Shown here: piece by piece, positions 1-10,428 of the stretch
Numbering within the stretch: position 1 is the stretch's first letter
How the letters are laid out: every line of letters begins with the position of its first letter
Source of the DNA: Cliona cf. orientalis
Taxonomy: Eukaryota > Porifera > Demospongiae > Clionaida > Clionaidae
Assembly: GCA_963930775.1 (NCBI GenBank)
Contig: OZ005691.1
Location: forward strand, 5,453,000-5,516,999
Direction: 5' to 3'
DNA: 64,000 nucleotides
Notes under the pieces: generated by a model
Told to the model about the DNA's origin: nothing
The model's database searches: none
The model's input: only the letters and a program-made list of their open reading frames with translations
Made by a program: the position numbers and the translations under genes

Positions 1-230
1 CTCCCCATGAAACCAACAAAAAGACCTTGGCTTATATCACTTAAACACGGCTCCTTCAGCCAGAACAATACCAGGTCTGGTACCTTCAATAAGCTAGTTC
101 AACTGCCTCCCATTAAGCGCAATAGAGATATTCCATAGGTTACCTTATTTCTGGAACTCACTAGCTACATCCCATTCATCTAAATTTATGTTTCATAACT
201 ATCACTGAGAAAGCAATTATAAAACTAATA
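1..230 (+). pseudogene. 3' remnant of a LINE (non-LTR retrotransposon) reverse-transcriptase ORF
   Basis: Two + strand frames joined by a frameshift read like the C-terminal tail of a LINE ORF2. The first contains NTRSGTFNKLVQLPPIKR (about 85-150). The next frame contains LPYFWNSLA (about 135-175) and ends at a stop near 210. The order, a basic stretch followed by an aromatic W-N-S/T-L motif, is the same as in the intact LINE at 24275-26666 (HNSFFPRTIAQWNTLP near its end). The copy is cut by the window edge and frame-broken, so it is dead. The family match is by motif reading only. Confidence 0.6.
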
Positions 231-326
231 CATATCTATCTTTTGGAAATCATTCCTCACCAAATTCAAGCTCAAGCAGCTAATGTCAAAAGGCCAAAGC
301 TTGGTTCCCAGGGATTTAATTCTTCA

Positions 327-499
327 TCAATGGTCTGGGCAATCTGTGGAGATGGTGCCAGGGATATAGCTATTATACTGTGACACTTCAGCCATAGCTT
401 TATCCTTGTTAATGATGTACTTCTCTGCTGTTCTAAGGACACAAGAATCATCCAGATGCTCAGCAGCTGCTTCGGGGGTTTTCAAGGGGGCTGGGTCAC
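327..499 (-). CDS. possible terminal exon of an unknown gene
   Basis: On the - strand an AG acceptor at 501-500 opens a frame of 56 residues, starting GDPAPLKTPEAAAEHLDD, that ends at a TGA at 329-327. The composition (acidic and Ala-rich, then a Lys/Ile-rich helix-like stretch) looks more like protein than the surrounding DNA. No family is recognised. No upstream exon was found, and the next 600 bases upstream show nothing coding, so this could be a chance ORF or a fragment of a decayed gene. Confidence 0.3.
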
Positions 500-1085
500 C
501 TGAGATTAGCGTGCTTATCTAGACTCGCCTGGTTAGCTACGAGGCTATAGTCACCTGTTATAGTGTTTATCATGCGTGCACATGCACAGCAAGGGGTGAT
601 CTGTCGACGGTGACCACAATAGCCAGATCTCGAGAAATCAGGCGTATGAGCGACTGGTAAACACAACTATACTCGTCAAGCGTTGCGCGGAAACACTGAT
701 TGGCCACGCCTACCGACTGTCACGTACGAACAACCACTATCTGCGCATTGAAAACCATAAATGCGCATGCGCAATAAGACGATAACGCACAAACGATGGA
801 GAAGACGGAGAGCAAATCATCTCTATTGATCTACTTGAAGATTTAACTCCACAGCAATACATTAAATAACTACTAACCCAGCAAAAAAGAAGACCTAGGA
901 ATAAGTTTATTAATAAGGCAAGTTTAACCTCATGCACATTCCGAATAATAATACTAAGTCTTGCCACACAGAGTGGTACACATTAAGAGCCGAAATTTTA
1001 GGACGACTAGTAATTTTGTTACAGCTACATGAATAATGCCATTGGGCTGGCTGCATGATAGCTTCGGTATGGAGCTTAATTTGTG
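500..1085. other. intergenic, no feature recognised
   Basis: Mixed-composition DNA with several CpG-containing words such as GCGCATGCGC near 760. ORFs of 60-76 codons on the - strand show no domain character and are not supported as genes. Confidence 0.4.
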
Positions 1086-1089
1086 CCAA

Positions 1090-1147
1090 AAATACAACTA
1101 ACACTATATACTGCTACTGCTACCTCTTACAGCTACCGCTATAGCTA
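1090..1147. repeat. left part of a split GCTACC/GCTACT microsatellite
   Basis: Degenerate hexamers GCTACC, GCTACT and GCTATA run up to the TIR element at 1148 and resume at 2493, so the tract was a single microsatellite before the insertion. Confidence 0.7.
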
Positions 1148-2492
1148 CACTGTAAAAAATAAGTTGTTACAGTAACAACCCACGATCATAATCAATTTCT
1201 TAAGTTGTTTCCATAACAATGCACTAAGTGATATGTTGTTACAGCAACAATTGTGGTTGTATGAAGCATTGAGGATAGTATTCACTATCCCATTTTTCTG
1301 CCATTATATAGTCCAGCAAATTCTTCCAGTTTGGCTTTGTACATTTAAGCCAAGTTCATGACAAAATTTGTTCTGTCAATGTTTCAAACAATTGAACATG
1401 TTTTGGTAACAATCCTGGGTTGTAAGAGTGTGCGGTATGGTGATGTCACATGACACGTGTATTTTCAAAATCAGTGCTGGCAGCTGCTTTGAAAGAACTC
1501 CTAGCTGTGTCTATGTCTCTCTCTTATCTTGGTGCACAACACCAAAGAGAGCTTCTAAAGTGTGTCTTGATTAAATAGGTAAGTTTTTATATCTATAGCT
1601 AGCAATTATGAGCATTTTGTTTCAGTTTTGATATTGTATTAGCCTATAGGCTAGCCTGGACTGGTACTATGGATAAGCATGTTGTGAACTGTAGCTTGGG
1701 ATTTACTTCTGCTACTTTTTTGTTATCTTTCAGCTGGCTACATGAAAAGTTAGCAAAGGAAGGGATTCCAAACTGAACTCAGTGAAAAATAGCTCACTCC
1801 AAGGGACTCAAAAACTCGGTGTGACAGTTTATAAGCTCCATAACCTAGGGTGTCTGAATTAATTGGGTTGTACTGTACAGCTACCCTTCAAATGTTTAAG
1901 TCAACTCTTTCTAAATGGTAAGTGGACATTATTCCTGAAATTATTGTGTGCTATCTTACTTAATATATGTGCATGGTTCTTTCAGGTGCTAAACATGACA
2001 TAGCTCACTCGCTGTGGTGCTTATGGCCAGTCTTATGAATTATTGTCACTGTGAGCGAGACACATGCTGCAAAATGAACACTTTACTGAGTCAAGTTTAT
2101 TGAGTGGTTAGCTGATATTATTATTTGTTATAGCTACCTGTAAAGTTTATACCTAGCTAAATAGTGTGTATATTTTGTAATTTGCACTTTGTTTATCTTT
2201 TTGTGACACTTTTCATGTTAGCAATACAAGATGAATTGTTACCAGAACAATCTTGTTAAACAATGTATTCATGCTTGGCAAACGATTTAAATTGTGAAGT
2301 AAACAACTTTAACTGTAATGTGAACAACCATTGAGGCTGCCAGAAGTGTAGTGCTACCAACCTTCTATAACAACCTGAGTTGTACTGGGAACAACCTTCT
2401 GTAACAACCCCCACGAAATAAGGGTTGTTATATTTAAACTATTGTACAAACAACCCAAAAGTTGTTACTGTAACAACTATTTTTTTACAGTG
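1148..2492. mobile_element. 1.35-kb TIR element, TA target site, ends CACTGTAAAA
   Basis: The left end CACTGTAAAAAATAAGTTG at 1148 is matched in inverted orientation at 2492 (CAACTATTTTTTTACAGTG), followed inward by GTTGTTACAGTAACAAC on both sides, giving a TIR of about 30 bp. It is flanked by TA at 1146-1147 and 2493-2494, and by the same GCTACC-type microsatellite on both sides, so it jumped into that microsatellite. No transposase ORF is seen inside, so it is nonautonomous. The element at 60511-60755 has the same termini and target. Confidence 0.8.
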
Positions 2493-2675
2493 TACAGCTA
2501 CCGCTACTGCTACAGCTACTGCTATACAGTTAACGCTATACTGCTACCGCTACCTCTTACAGCTACCACTACCGCTACCTCTACAGCTACCGCTACCGCT
2601 ACCTCTACAGCTACCGCTACCGCTACTGCTACAGCTACAGCTACAGCTACTGCTATATACTGCTATATCTATAGC
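2493..2675. repeat. degenerate GCTACC/GCTACA microsatellite
   Basis: A 180-bp tract of GCTACC, GCTACT and GCTACA hexamers. The 6-bp period lacks stops, which creates overlapping 98-codon ORFs in two frames. These are artefacts of the repeat. Confidence 0.85.
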
Positions 2676-3600
2676 TGTTACCGTAATTCATGCACTACAT
2701 TTTGCACTGTCGGATCAGTGAATAATGCTTTGATCTAATTTTGTTGTACACAATTAATGTTACAGTAGTTACAATGTCATGATATTATAATAATTCGGGT
2801 GCATGATTGAGTGCACTGTGGATAATAATAATATTATTATAGGACAAGAATGCATCGATCATAATAAATTTTTTTTCTCTATAATACTTTATGCATAATG
2901 CAATGGACATACAATAGCAGTGACACAGCTAATCAAGTGCATGCCCTATATATATATATATACTATAAAAAAAATACATAGATATATGATGGTAATTAAC
3001 CAATATGCACAAATAATAAGAGTAATTAAGATAAGCTATGCATGCATGAAAGACGTGTAGGAATTAGCAAATACACAACTAGTGTCCAGGGAGTTCCACT
3101 GTTGTATTGTATGAGGAAAAAAAGAATATTTGTAGGAGTTAGTGTGAGCAAATGGCACAGTGAGCTGTAGGCAGTGAGTACTTCTGCTGGAGCAATAGTT
3201 CCTGAGAGTCGTGAAAGACTCCGTTTCGGGAAAATAGCAAAATTCGTGGAGGATTAATAATAATTATTATTTTATTCTTGATCCATGAGTCAGTATTAAT
3301 AATTAATTTTTGCTATGCATTAATTCTCACAGCTGGACTGTTTCCATCCATCACTGGTTGCTCACCAGAACATGGCCAAAGCACTATGGATCAACATGAT
3401 CACTTCCTCAGCTCAGAAGAGGGACTATAAATTTTTTACTATGCCGAGCCTGGCCTTTTGCATGCCCTACAACTCAACTCTCATCTATACTGACTGCTTT
3501 TCACAACAGATTGAAACTACAGCAACCTTATTACTGGTCTCTTTTCTGTTCTATGGTCACTTGATTTTACGCCTTATTCGTGCTGGCGCGTTCCCGTTAT
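2676..3600. other. AT-rich region upstream of the phospholipase-like gene
   Basis: AT-rich sequence with short (TA)n runs and polyA/T tracts. It presumably holds the promoter of the + strand gene that starts at 3687. A CpG-rich patch with TGCGCATGCGCAC lies at about 3597-3612, but no core promoter motif is assigned with confidence. Confidence 0.35.
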
Positions 3601-3686
3601 GCGCATGCGCACTTAAAATTGATCACGAGCACAATCTCTCGCTCGAGTCGGCGCAAAAATCGCGATCATCTGCAGAGCCTGAAGGA

Positions 3687-3991
3687 ATGGGTTTCACTGC
3701 TATTAGCAAGTCTCTGGTGATTGTTTCGCTGCTGGTTGGCCTGCAGCTGGTGAGATGTCAGGTTCACTTCGATTGCCCCCAGCTCCCGCCCCTCACCCAG
3801 CCAGCAAAGACCATTCATGAGCTCAGGCCTCAGGATATCAAAGTTGTCATGGCCTTGGGTGACAGTATAACAGCAGGTACATCCATGCATGCTTAAAATC
3901 TGTTCCATTCCTGGTTTATGATCTATTCCCGGCAGGCTTTGGAATGATGGGTTCTCATCGAGATATTGCAAAGGATCTCAACGAGTACAGA
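3687..3991 (+). CDS. phospholipase B1-like GDSL hydrolase, exons 1-2 (5' end of gene)
   Basis: Exon 1 (3687-3876) starts at an ATG followed by a clear signal peptide (hydrophobic SLVIVSLLVGLQLV, then Cys), so the protein is secreted or membrane-anchored. It then has a pro-like HFDCPQLPPL segment and ends in MALGDSITAG, the block I motif of SGNH/GDSL esterases with the nucleophile Ser. The donor is at 3877. Exon 2 (3936-3991) follows an AG at 3934-3935, encodes FGMMGSHRDIAKDLNEYR and ends before GTATGG in phase 0. In PLB1 proteins GDSxTAG is followed by a D-L-x-E-Y-R-G-x-S-W-S-x-G segment, which fits exons 1+2+3 exactly if exon 3 is the one at 63484-63594. The ATG at 3372 in the same frame is open but lacks a signal peptide and was not chosen. 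PLB1 relatives cleave phospholipids and lysophospholipids; the substrate here is inferred. Confidence 0.85.
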
Positions 3992-4247
3992 GTATGGAAT
4001 CTGATATAATACTTCACTATTATGTAAAATAAATATAGTTCACACTGTAAGCAGCAATCAGTAAACAATCAGCTGCAGTTATCTCAGGTCTCAGAATCCA
4101 TCATTAATGATGCTGTTGTGAGCTAAATGTGGCTAGATTTCTTGCCCAGGCCCTCTACGCCGGGGAAAACTTTATAACAGAGTGCCAGCTATAGGCATAG
4201 CTAACCCAGGAGCTTGAGAGGATCCATAAAATTATTTACGTTTGCTA

Positions 4248-4270
4248 NNNNNNNNNNNNNNNNNNNNNNN
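4248..4270. other. assembly gap (23 N)
   Basis: Run of N in the intron after PLB exon 2. It matters because the next PLB exon found lies about 59 kb away, beyond a second gap. Confidence 1.
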
Positions 4271-4427
4271 ACAGCCAGCACCAAGCGCCCAACTACTACC
4301 AGTGAGAGAAATTATGACTTGTTTTGAGGCTTACAGTAACTTGTGTTTGAAACTTGAACCATACAAATACGTCTCTATTTTTAAAACTTATCTATTGTGC
4401 ACAGTATATGGCATAGTAGAAAGCTTA

Positions 4428-4700
4428 AGGTACCATTAAAGTGCGTGGGCGTGAGCGTGAGGATTGGCTAATTCAATTAGCGAATCGTGAGGGGGCGTGG
4501 CCGAAGAGGCCATACGAGTGTTTTTGGTCGAAGGGGGCGTGTCCAGAATCGGCCAGGGATGATTATGCGCGTGTAATTAGCGACCGGAAGTGGCCCCTAA
4601 AGAAAAGACCGGTAATTGCCCACATCAAAGCAAGATCAAAATATTCTTTCTTAACAATTAACCGCAACGACTTGAAAAATTTATACATTAAGTAGTTACA
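4428..4700. repeat. GC-rich fragment related to the 29.6 and 54.1 kb repeats
   Basis: Starts with AAGGTACCATTAAA then a G-rich GTGGGCGTGAG, closely resembling the left part of the element at 54125 (AAGGTACCATTAAATTGTG...). An 84-codon + ORF runs through it, but it matches no family and the segment looks like a truncated repeat copy. Confidence 0.4.
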
Positions 4701-4840
4701 TCCAAAGTAGAAAAATACTACCATGAATGTAATGTAATTCACACAAAATTCCAAAAATCTAATGTTTGCTTGGTTACCAGCGCCACTGAATAGCAACCAT
4801 TCTTTCATTTAGTAACTATCCACATTGGCTATAAATCATT

Positions 4841-5667
4841 TACCGTACTCGCTCTAATTATTCGAACATTTTAATAGCCCGAACGGCAAGTTTAAGTAAT
4901 TTATTTCCTTCCTAATGCACCTGTCAATGGTATGCCCCACTACCCCTACATGGGGCCGATGTGGGGCAAGGTGGGGATTGTTCCTTTCGAATTTTAATAA
5001 GTCCCCACCCCTGGGGCACTTCAAGCTATGCAAAGCCCCCACATATTCTATTCTTTGTCGCCAGCTGGCTTACTTCTTGACCTTCGCCCATTGTGTTAGC
5101 TTCGAGATTATTGATTAGCACTTGATTTTTGGGCGTGACAATGCCCCACCCCTAGGGCCTGCTTGATTTAACATATCTCCTACATTGTCCCCATATTTGC
5201 CCCATGTAGGGGTGGTGGGGCATACCATTGACAGGTGCATAATTAGCCGAACATCTTGAATTTCAAGTTTTCTCATTCGCTCTAAATCAACCGAACGGCC
5301 ACGCGGTACGGCATGGCAGGAGCTCGAGACAACTCTTCCACGTTCATCGAAGAGTGTGGCTACCACTTCTTGGACAGCATATAAGAGCGGAAAGGTAACA
5401 CAGACACAGACGGCGATCATTTTGCGATCGCTCCTGAGAGCACAGCGATACTGAGAACTCTAGAGCTGACAACGATAAACCTATAGTTGGACATCGACTG
5501 CTGTTTCTTCGTCGCTATAATAGTGCTTTCTCTATTTGCACCGGATCCGTTCTATTTACACTCGAACAAACCATTGCCCGAATTTATTTACTTTCTATTA
5601 TTTTAACACCGAACGGCGATATTAATAATTATTTTTGGCCGTTCGGATAATTAGAGCGAGTACGGTA
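4841..5667. mobile_element. 0.83-kb TACCGTA-type MITE carrying a nested MITE
   Basis: Left end TACCGTACTCGCTCTAATTA at 4841 and right end TAATTAGAGCGAGTACGGTA ending at 5667 are near-perfect inverted repeats, extending inward to CGAAC/GTTCG. TA at both tips fits a TA target site. Subterminal CGAACGG motifs recur inside. No transposase ORF. A second element is nested at 4916-5239, so the original length was about 500 bp. Confidence 0.85.
4916..5239. mobile_element. nested 324-bp MITE with 3-bp TAA duplication
   Basis: TGCACCTGTCAATGGTATGC at 4916 is inverted at 5239, and the arms extend for about 42 bp (GCCCCAC..CCCCTACATGGGG). TAA flanks both ends (4913-4915, 5240-5242). A 3-bp TWA-type duplication is typical of PIF/Harbinger elements. 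The superfamily call is inference from the TSD alone. Confidence 0.8.
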
Positions 5668-5951
5668 TACAGAAACTTTCACTTTCACCTCAAGGTCGAG
5701 ATATTCCACGTTTTGACGCTGTCTCCCATAAGAGCTACATTAATTCGTGTATATTTTGAGGAACTCATATTGAAAGACAGAATCAGCCTGCAACGATCAA
5801 AGCATACACAGATGTTGGGAGACTCAGACTGTATTTAGTACTTGCATTTCACTTTCAATATATAACTCGGCTAGCTTTTATAGCTATTTATATGCTGATG
5901 ATGTCACAAAGCCATTCAAGAACACCCTGTGACATCACTGCAATACCATAC
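5668..5951. other. unique spacer, no feature recognised
   Basis: About 280 bp between the TACCGTA element and the left inverted arm. Nothing coding or repeated was seen. Confidence 0.4.
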
Positions 5952-6429
5952 TCACCACATACATACACATAACATGATGTGATTGTTCATGCATGTACTG
6001 CTGCGCACTAGCTACCAGTATGTGTACATACATGTACAATAATTATATTATGTATGAACTGCCATGTCATGGCAAGGCGCGTGCATGCATACATGTACAT
6101 GCATGCATGCATAGATTGGCTATGTGTCAACCACTATTATGGGCTGCCGCCTAGTAGCTGTATTAAAAGCCAGAGTTAAAATTCGGGCTCTCTGGAGCCT
6201 GGACTCAAGGCTAGCTAGCATTCACTTGCTGTAGGTAGTATGGCTGTAGCTAGCTCAACCGTCATGGCAGAGTTGCGCTGTGGGAAGCCCGATCGCTCCA
6301 GTTATAACGTTGGTAGTATCGGCCGACAATAATCATACCAGCATAACTGCTACCACCCTGAAACTCTCATTAATTTTGTAGAGTGTGGACCAATCGCTAT
6401 TATACTCAAACGCCACCAGCTACGATCGG
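5952..6429 (+). repeat. left arm (block A) of a long-range inverted repeat
   Basis: Starts TCACCACATACATACACATA and matches the reverse complement of 58770-59267 along its whole length, with small indels. Shared landmarks are TGTCATGGCAAGGCGCGTGC, GGGCTCTCTRGAGCCTGGAC, TATGGCTGTAGCTAGCTC and AGTATCGGCCGACAATAATC. Similarity starts abruptly at 5952 and 59267. The two arms bracket 53.3 kb. No coding potential is seen. Confidence 0.8.
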
Positions 6430-6935
6430 TAGTGAGCTCATGTAAGGTGTATCTAGAAACTGAAAGTTAATCCAATTATTATAGTTACGGTTGTTATTTC
6501 TGGTGCTCTTGGTGCCCTTTGTGACAATGGTGCCCTTGGTGCCTCTGGTGTCATAGGTGCCACTGGTACCCTTGGTGTCCCTGGTACCTCTGGTGTCGTT
6601 GGTGCCCCTGGTGTTGCTGGTGCCTCTGGTGCCCTTGGTGCCTCCGGTGTTGTAGGTGCCTCCGGTGCCCTTGGTGCCCCTGGTGCCTCTGGTGTCGTTG
6701 GTGCCCCTGGTGCCTCTGATGTCGCTGGTGGCTCTGGTGCCCTAGATGACCCTGTTGTCTTAAGTGCCTCTGGTGCCCTTGGTGCCCCTGGTGCCTCTGG
6801 TGTCACTGGTGCCCTTGGTGCCCCTGGTGCCTCTGGTGTCGTTGGTGCCCCTGGTGCCTCTGGTGTCGCTGGTGCCCTTGGTGCCCCTGGTGTCGTAGTT
6901 GCCCAGACTGTCCAACTTACTCAGCATGTCAAAGT
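6430..6935 (+). repeat. Gly-X-Y-encoding minisatellite (left tract)
   Basis: The first 70 bp (block B, with ACTGAAAGTTAATCC) recur inverted at about 23170-23240. After that come degenerate 9-mers of the type GGTGCCCCT/GGTGCCTCT/GGTGTCGTT to about 6900. Because the period is a multiple of three, several frames on both strands are open. One + frame gives a Gly-Ala-Pro/Gly-Ala-Ser pattern. No gene ends, signal peptide or other domain are seen, so it is annotated as a minisatellite. Confidence 0.8.
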
Positions 6936-7094
6936 GGGACACCTTTTCAAAAACATAGTAAATGTCACGTGTGAAGTGGTATGCGTAATATCTTGCACTA
7001 TAATAATTATTATTTATATAATAATATTATCATCTGATTCAAGCATTACTCTATCAGTGCCTCCAAGGTGCCCTTTTTTTTTTTTTTTTTTTTT

Positions 7095-7475
7095 CAAGGC
7101 GACCAGAACACTAAGCAGAAAAAAATTGTCCAGAAAACCATATAATACACCTAGGATGCACAGTAGAGCCATACAAAGCAAGCAAACAAGCTTTACTGCA
7201 ATTTTGAGAATTTTTCTAAATAACGCACACCACGGGTATTCCCCGTTTTTCACGTAGCGCGTGGGCGGAAAACATTGCAAACGCATGGCTTCCCTATACA
7301 AACATATGGGGAAACTTCAAAGGGCCATAACTTTAATTCTAAGGTGTGAATCAAAAAAATCTGTCATCAAATCTTGTATTTCAATCCATTCTGCGTGCCC
7401 GTATAAAAATTATCTCCCCAAGTGCTCCCAATTCCCCCAAACATTATTTATTGCAGAAATCTTTTTTTTTTCTAC
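7095..7475 (+). mobile_element. 0.4-kb TTAA-type nonautonomous unit (forward), after an 18-bp poly-T
   Basis: Starts CAAGGCGACCAGAACACTAA then GCAGAAAAAAATTGTCC, and ends in a T-run plus CTAC. Internal landmarks are GCGTGGGCGGAAAACATTGC, AACGCATGGCTTCC, AGGGCCATAACTTTAATTCT and TTCTGCGTGCCC. By my reading there are about 24 copies of this unit in the window. No protein is encoded. The unit abuts the first piggyBac-carrying unit, and both kinds share the CACACTAAG core terminus. Confidence 0.75.
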
Positions 7476-7605
7476 CAAGCTAACCACACACTAAGATAAA
7501 AGAATTGTAACAAGCTGTACTTAAATAAATAACATGTTCAAATGTCACTAATGGCAACACAGCCATATAGATGAATCAGCTTGAATTGTACATTGTTTAA
7601 TAGCC

Positions 7606-8572
7606 ATGTCTCCTTTGCCAACATGTGAAGGGAAAGCCCATTGTTGGGGTACCAAGGCACATACTATTATTCTCTGAGAGTACATGTACATCTGGGTACC
7701 TACAATGTATGTGCATATGTGTGTAATACACTGATTGAGCGAGAAGACCTTGGTTAAACCCTTCCTTCGCATTTGTGAAAGAATTCTACAATAAAAGCTG
7801 CATGCACGATCTTTAATTAAGACCTTGGGTAAACCCTTCCTAGCATTTGTGAAAGAATTCTACAATAAAATCTGCATGCACGACCTTTAATTAAGTGGAT
7901 AGGTACATTGTGTGTGTATTATACTAGCCCTGTACTTACCAGCTTCAGAAAGTAGTAGAAATGACAGTCACAGGCACAAATCAAAGAGGGGTTCCTACAG
8001 CAGTGAAGAGGCGGCCAGTTGGGAGTGTCTATGACTATCGGTCTGATGATAGCGGGTGTGACATCCTCACGCTCACCTGGATAAGCAAAAGATTGTGAAG
8101 CTGAAGAACATAACATACATGTACATGTAAGTAAACTAAGTGTAGGGGAAGTACATACTGTACATTGTGTACTTGTACATACATGTGCACAAGTGATGCA
8201 CAAGTGATGCACAAGTGATGCCTTTTTATATATAAATTATGTTTACATGTTCATGCATAATAATATTATTCTACGTATGTACATGCCACATACATACACC
8301 ACTCACATGTCCACTTACAACAGATCCAGCCAGATGAAGTTGTAGCCAATAGAATCAATGGAATACCCCTAGCTGGGTGATGATGCTGTTTGTTGATAAA
8401 CTGGATCAGTTTGGCTGCTATGGATGGTTATACACAAGTGCACGTGAAGTGGTGGAGGAAGATGCTCCATGTCGCCATCAACTTTGTTGTGTATGCAGTG
8501 ATAGAACACCAGGAGATAAAGTGATGGCACACCACTGCTGTAGTACCATTGTGCTAACTGTAGCACTAAGCC
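7606..8572 (+). pseudogene. decayed piggyBac-family transposase, copy 1
   Basis: The + frames, broken by stops and frameshifts, show piggyBac (DDE_Tnp_1_7-type) landmarks in order: WGTKAHI with a GY motif (about 7640-7700); a D-LG-x-T-x-R-V-V-L-L-V-E-F-N-K-Y segment preceding the usual YMDNFYTS strand (about 7740-7900); VTGTNxxGVPTAVKRR, the GTxRxNRKGxP motif (about 7950-8015); YRSDDSGCDILTLTWISKR, the WxDKK strand (about 8030-8080); and after a gap the C-terminal DQFG region plus a Cys-rich tail CCVCSDRTPGDKVMAHHC (about 8390-8550). Copy 1 lacks about 150 bp between the KWW-like region and the Cys-rich tail that copies 2-5 retain. The protein is inactive as it stands. Confidence 0.7.
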
Positions 8573-9252
8573 TAGCCTCGTTCCCAGGCCTTCAAGAGGA
8601 GGAGCAGAAGGGGCCTGGTACACACTGCACGCGCATGCACTGGGGTTTCCATAGCGACCGGTCGTATTACCATAGTGATCATTTGCGGGTTTTGCATGAC
8701 GTACAGTTCTATGGATGATAAATGAAGAGTATTCCATAGTACAGGGCCGGGGGAGCCGCTCCGGCTGCTCAGGCCATGGCCTGAGCAATATTTGGTCTGA
8801 TTTTCGTAGCTATGTGCTAGTTGGGCGTTCCTGCAATGCTGAAACTATGAACCACGCCTACCGCGTGTTCTGCGCAAGCGCTTAAGCGCACGCTCGAGCA
8901 ACCATATGCACGTGCAACTACCATTACAATAGCATCTGTAGTCCTAGTCTTAGAGATTTTAGCGACCAGGCATCATCCATGAACTGAGAGTTAATACAGC
9001 TGAAAGTGTCCATCTCAGAAATATAATTCTGGGGGAAGGAGATGCTAGGCCCTCCCCACCCCCCCCCCCCCCCCCCCATACCCCTTGCACATCAGTATGC
9101 TACCACTTTAGCCTCACCATAATTTTCTACCTTCCCCCGGCCCTGTAGTATCCGATTACCCCCACATTTTTCTGAGGTCCCCCGGCGCATGCACATGCAT
9201 GTGTACTAGGCCCTTTCTCCTCCTCCTTTTGAAGGTCCTGGGTACGAGGCTA
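8573..9252. mobile_element. TAG...CTA MITE in array unit 1, interrupted
   Basis: TAGCCTCGTTCCCAGGCC at 8573 is inverted at 9252 (GGCCTGGGTACGAGGCTA in the other copies). In copies 2-4 the flanks are CACCAAGCC on both sides, a 9-bp duplication (here degenerate). It was present before the array was duplicated, because every unit carries it at the same spot just after the transposase Cys-rich tail. Confidence 0.75.
8742..9145. mobile_element. 404-bp element, CAGGGCCGGGGG termini, 5-bp TSD TAGTA
   Basis: CAGGGCCGGGGGAGCC at 8742 is answered by TTCCCCCGGCCCTG ending at 9145. TAGTA lies directly outside on both sides (8737-8741, 9146-9150). It is found only in unit 1, so it inserted after the array formed. 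It includes a C19 homopolymer (about 9059-9077). No ORF of note. Confidence 0.85.
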
Positions 9253-10049
9253 CACCAAGTCCTCCTCTACCAGGGATTGAGGCCTATCACACTCAAAGGA
9301 ACTATTATAGCTACTTAGCCACGTTATTACTAGTCTAGCTAGCTACATCACAATAATTCATACCATGCATACTTACACTGTACTGACACCCCAGGCACTC
9401 GATTAGATGCTCTAGTCATCGAGCACCAATCGTAACAAATACTGCTGCTTATAATTAAAGTCTCTACTTCGTACACGCACGCACACATCCTATTCGCGAT
9501 TTATGATCATGCTAGTTTACCTTCCATTGGCTTTTCTCGTTACAAACTAGAGGATCGCTTCAGTTGACGACCATCGGTACCGTTCTTCTTGCCCAATATT
9601 GCCTCCAAGCCATTCCATAGGCTTCGTTCTCTCCTTCTTTCATCGCTATGAGCAACGGAACACGTCTACCACGCCAACGAACTTGACCTCCTTCTCGTAG
9701 GTGCCACCTCAAAGGTTCATTGCATTTTTCAATTTAGGTGGGCGTTACCGTACGCGGAAACGTCACAGCATGCGATCGAAAATGTATTGGCGCAATGCAC
9801 GTACGTACAAACAGGGACTTTCCCCATGGCTCTGACACAACAAACACGGCGTTTTCTCAGATGTGAAAGTGAAATTTAAAGTTTTGATACATATGGTTTT
9901 CTCTATTTCTTCCATTCTTCACCTGCATATAAAAATTATTGCATGATATCGTTCCATAGGCCCCAAGAATTATTTATTTATATTACATTACATTACATTA
10001 CATTACTCATACGGAAATTCTTTTATCTTAGTGTGTAATTAGTGTTTAA

Positions 10050-10428
10050 CAAGGCGACCAGAACACTAAGCAGAAAAAAATTGTCCAGAAAACCACATAA
10101 TACACCTAGGATGCACAGTAGAGCCGTACAAAGCAAGCAAACAACCTATACTGCAATTTGAGAAAGTTTCTAAATAATGCACACCACGGATATTCCCCGT
10201 TTTTCACGTAGCGCGTGGGCGGAAAACATTGCAAACGCATGGCTTCCCTATACAAACATATGGAGAAACTTCAAAGGGCCATAACTTTAATTCTAAGGTG
10301 TGAATCAAAAAAATCTGTCATCAAATCTTGTATTTCGATTCATTCTGCGTGCCCGTATAAAAATTATCTCCCCAAGTACTCCCAATTCCCCCAAACATTA
10401 TTTATTGCGGAAATCTTTTTTTTTTCTA
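10050..10428 (+). mobile_element. 0.4-kb TTAA-type nonautonomous unit between array units 1 and 2
   Basis: Same sequence order as 7095-7475 and highly similar to it (CAAGGCGACCAGAACACTAA ... GCGTGGGCGGAAAACATTGC ... T-run, CTA). The left boundary reads GTGTTTAA/CAAGG, i.e. a TTAA target. Units 2-3, 3-4 and 4-5 have no such spacer. Confidence 0.75.

Larger units (their letters stand above)
7476..10038 (+). mobile_element. piggyBac-type unit 1 of a five-unit tandem array
   Basis: Begins CAAGCTAACCACACACTAAG then ATAAAAGAATTG and ends AATTCTTTTATCTTAGTGTG + TAA, so the inner CACACTAAGATAAAAGAATT is a 20-bp TIR. Contents in order: decayed transposase (7606-8572), a TAG...CTA MITE (8573-9252) holding a nested 5-bp-TSD element, a CpG-containing 5'-like region, then an ATTAC pentamer run (9979-10006). 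Units 2-5 repeat the same order. This unit also has a private ~80-bp duplication at 7745-7900. Confidence 0.8.

Noticed and set aside
2425..2738. Two overlapping 98-codon ORFs in the GCTACC microsatellite
   Set aside because: Frame-independent by-product of a 6-bp repeat.
7919..8212. - strand ORF in unit 1 with a splice-like exon (GEREDVTPA...CCRNP)
   Set aside because: At first it looked like a Cys-containing exon. The complementary + strand reads the piggyBac VTGTNxxGVPTAVKRR and SDDSGCDI motifs, which explains the openness better.
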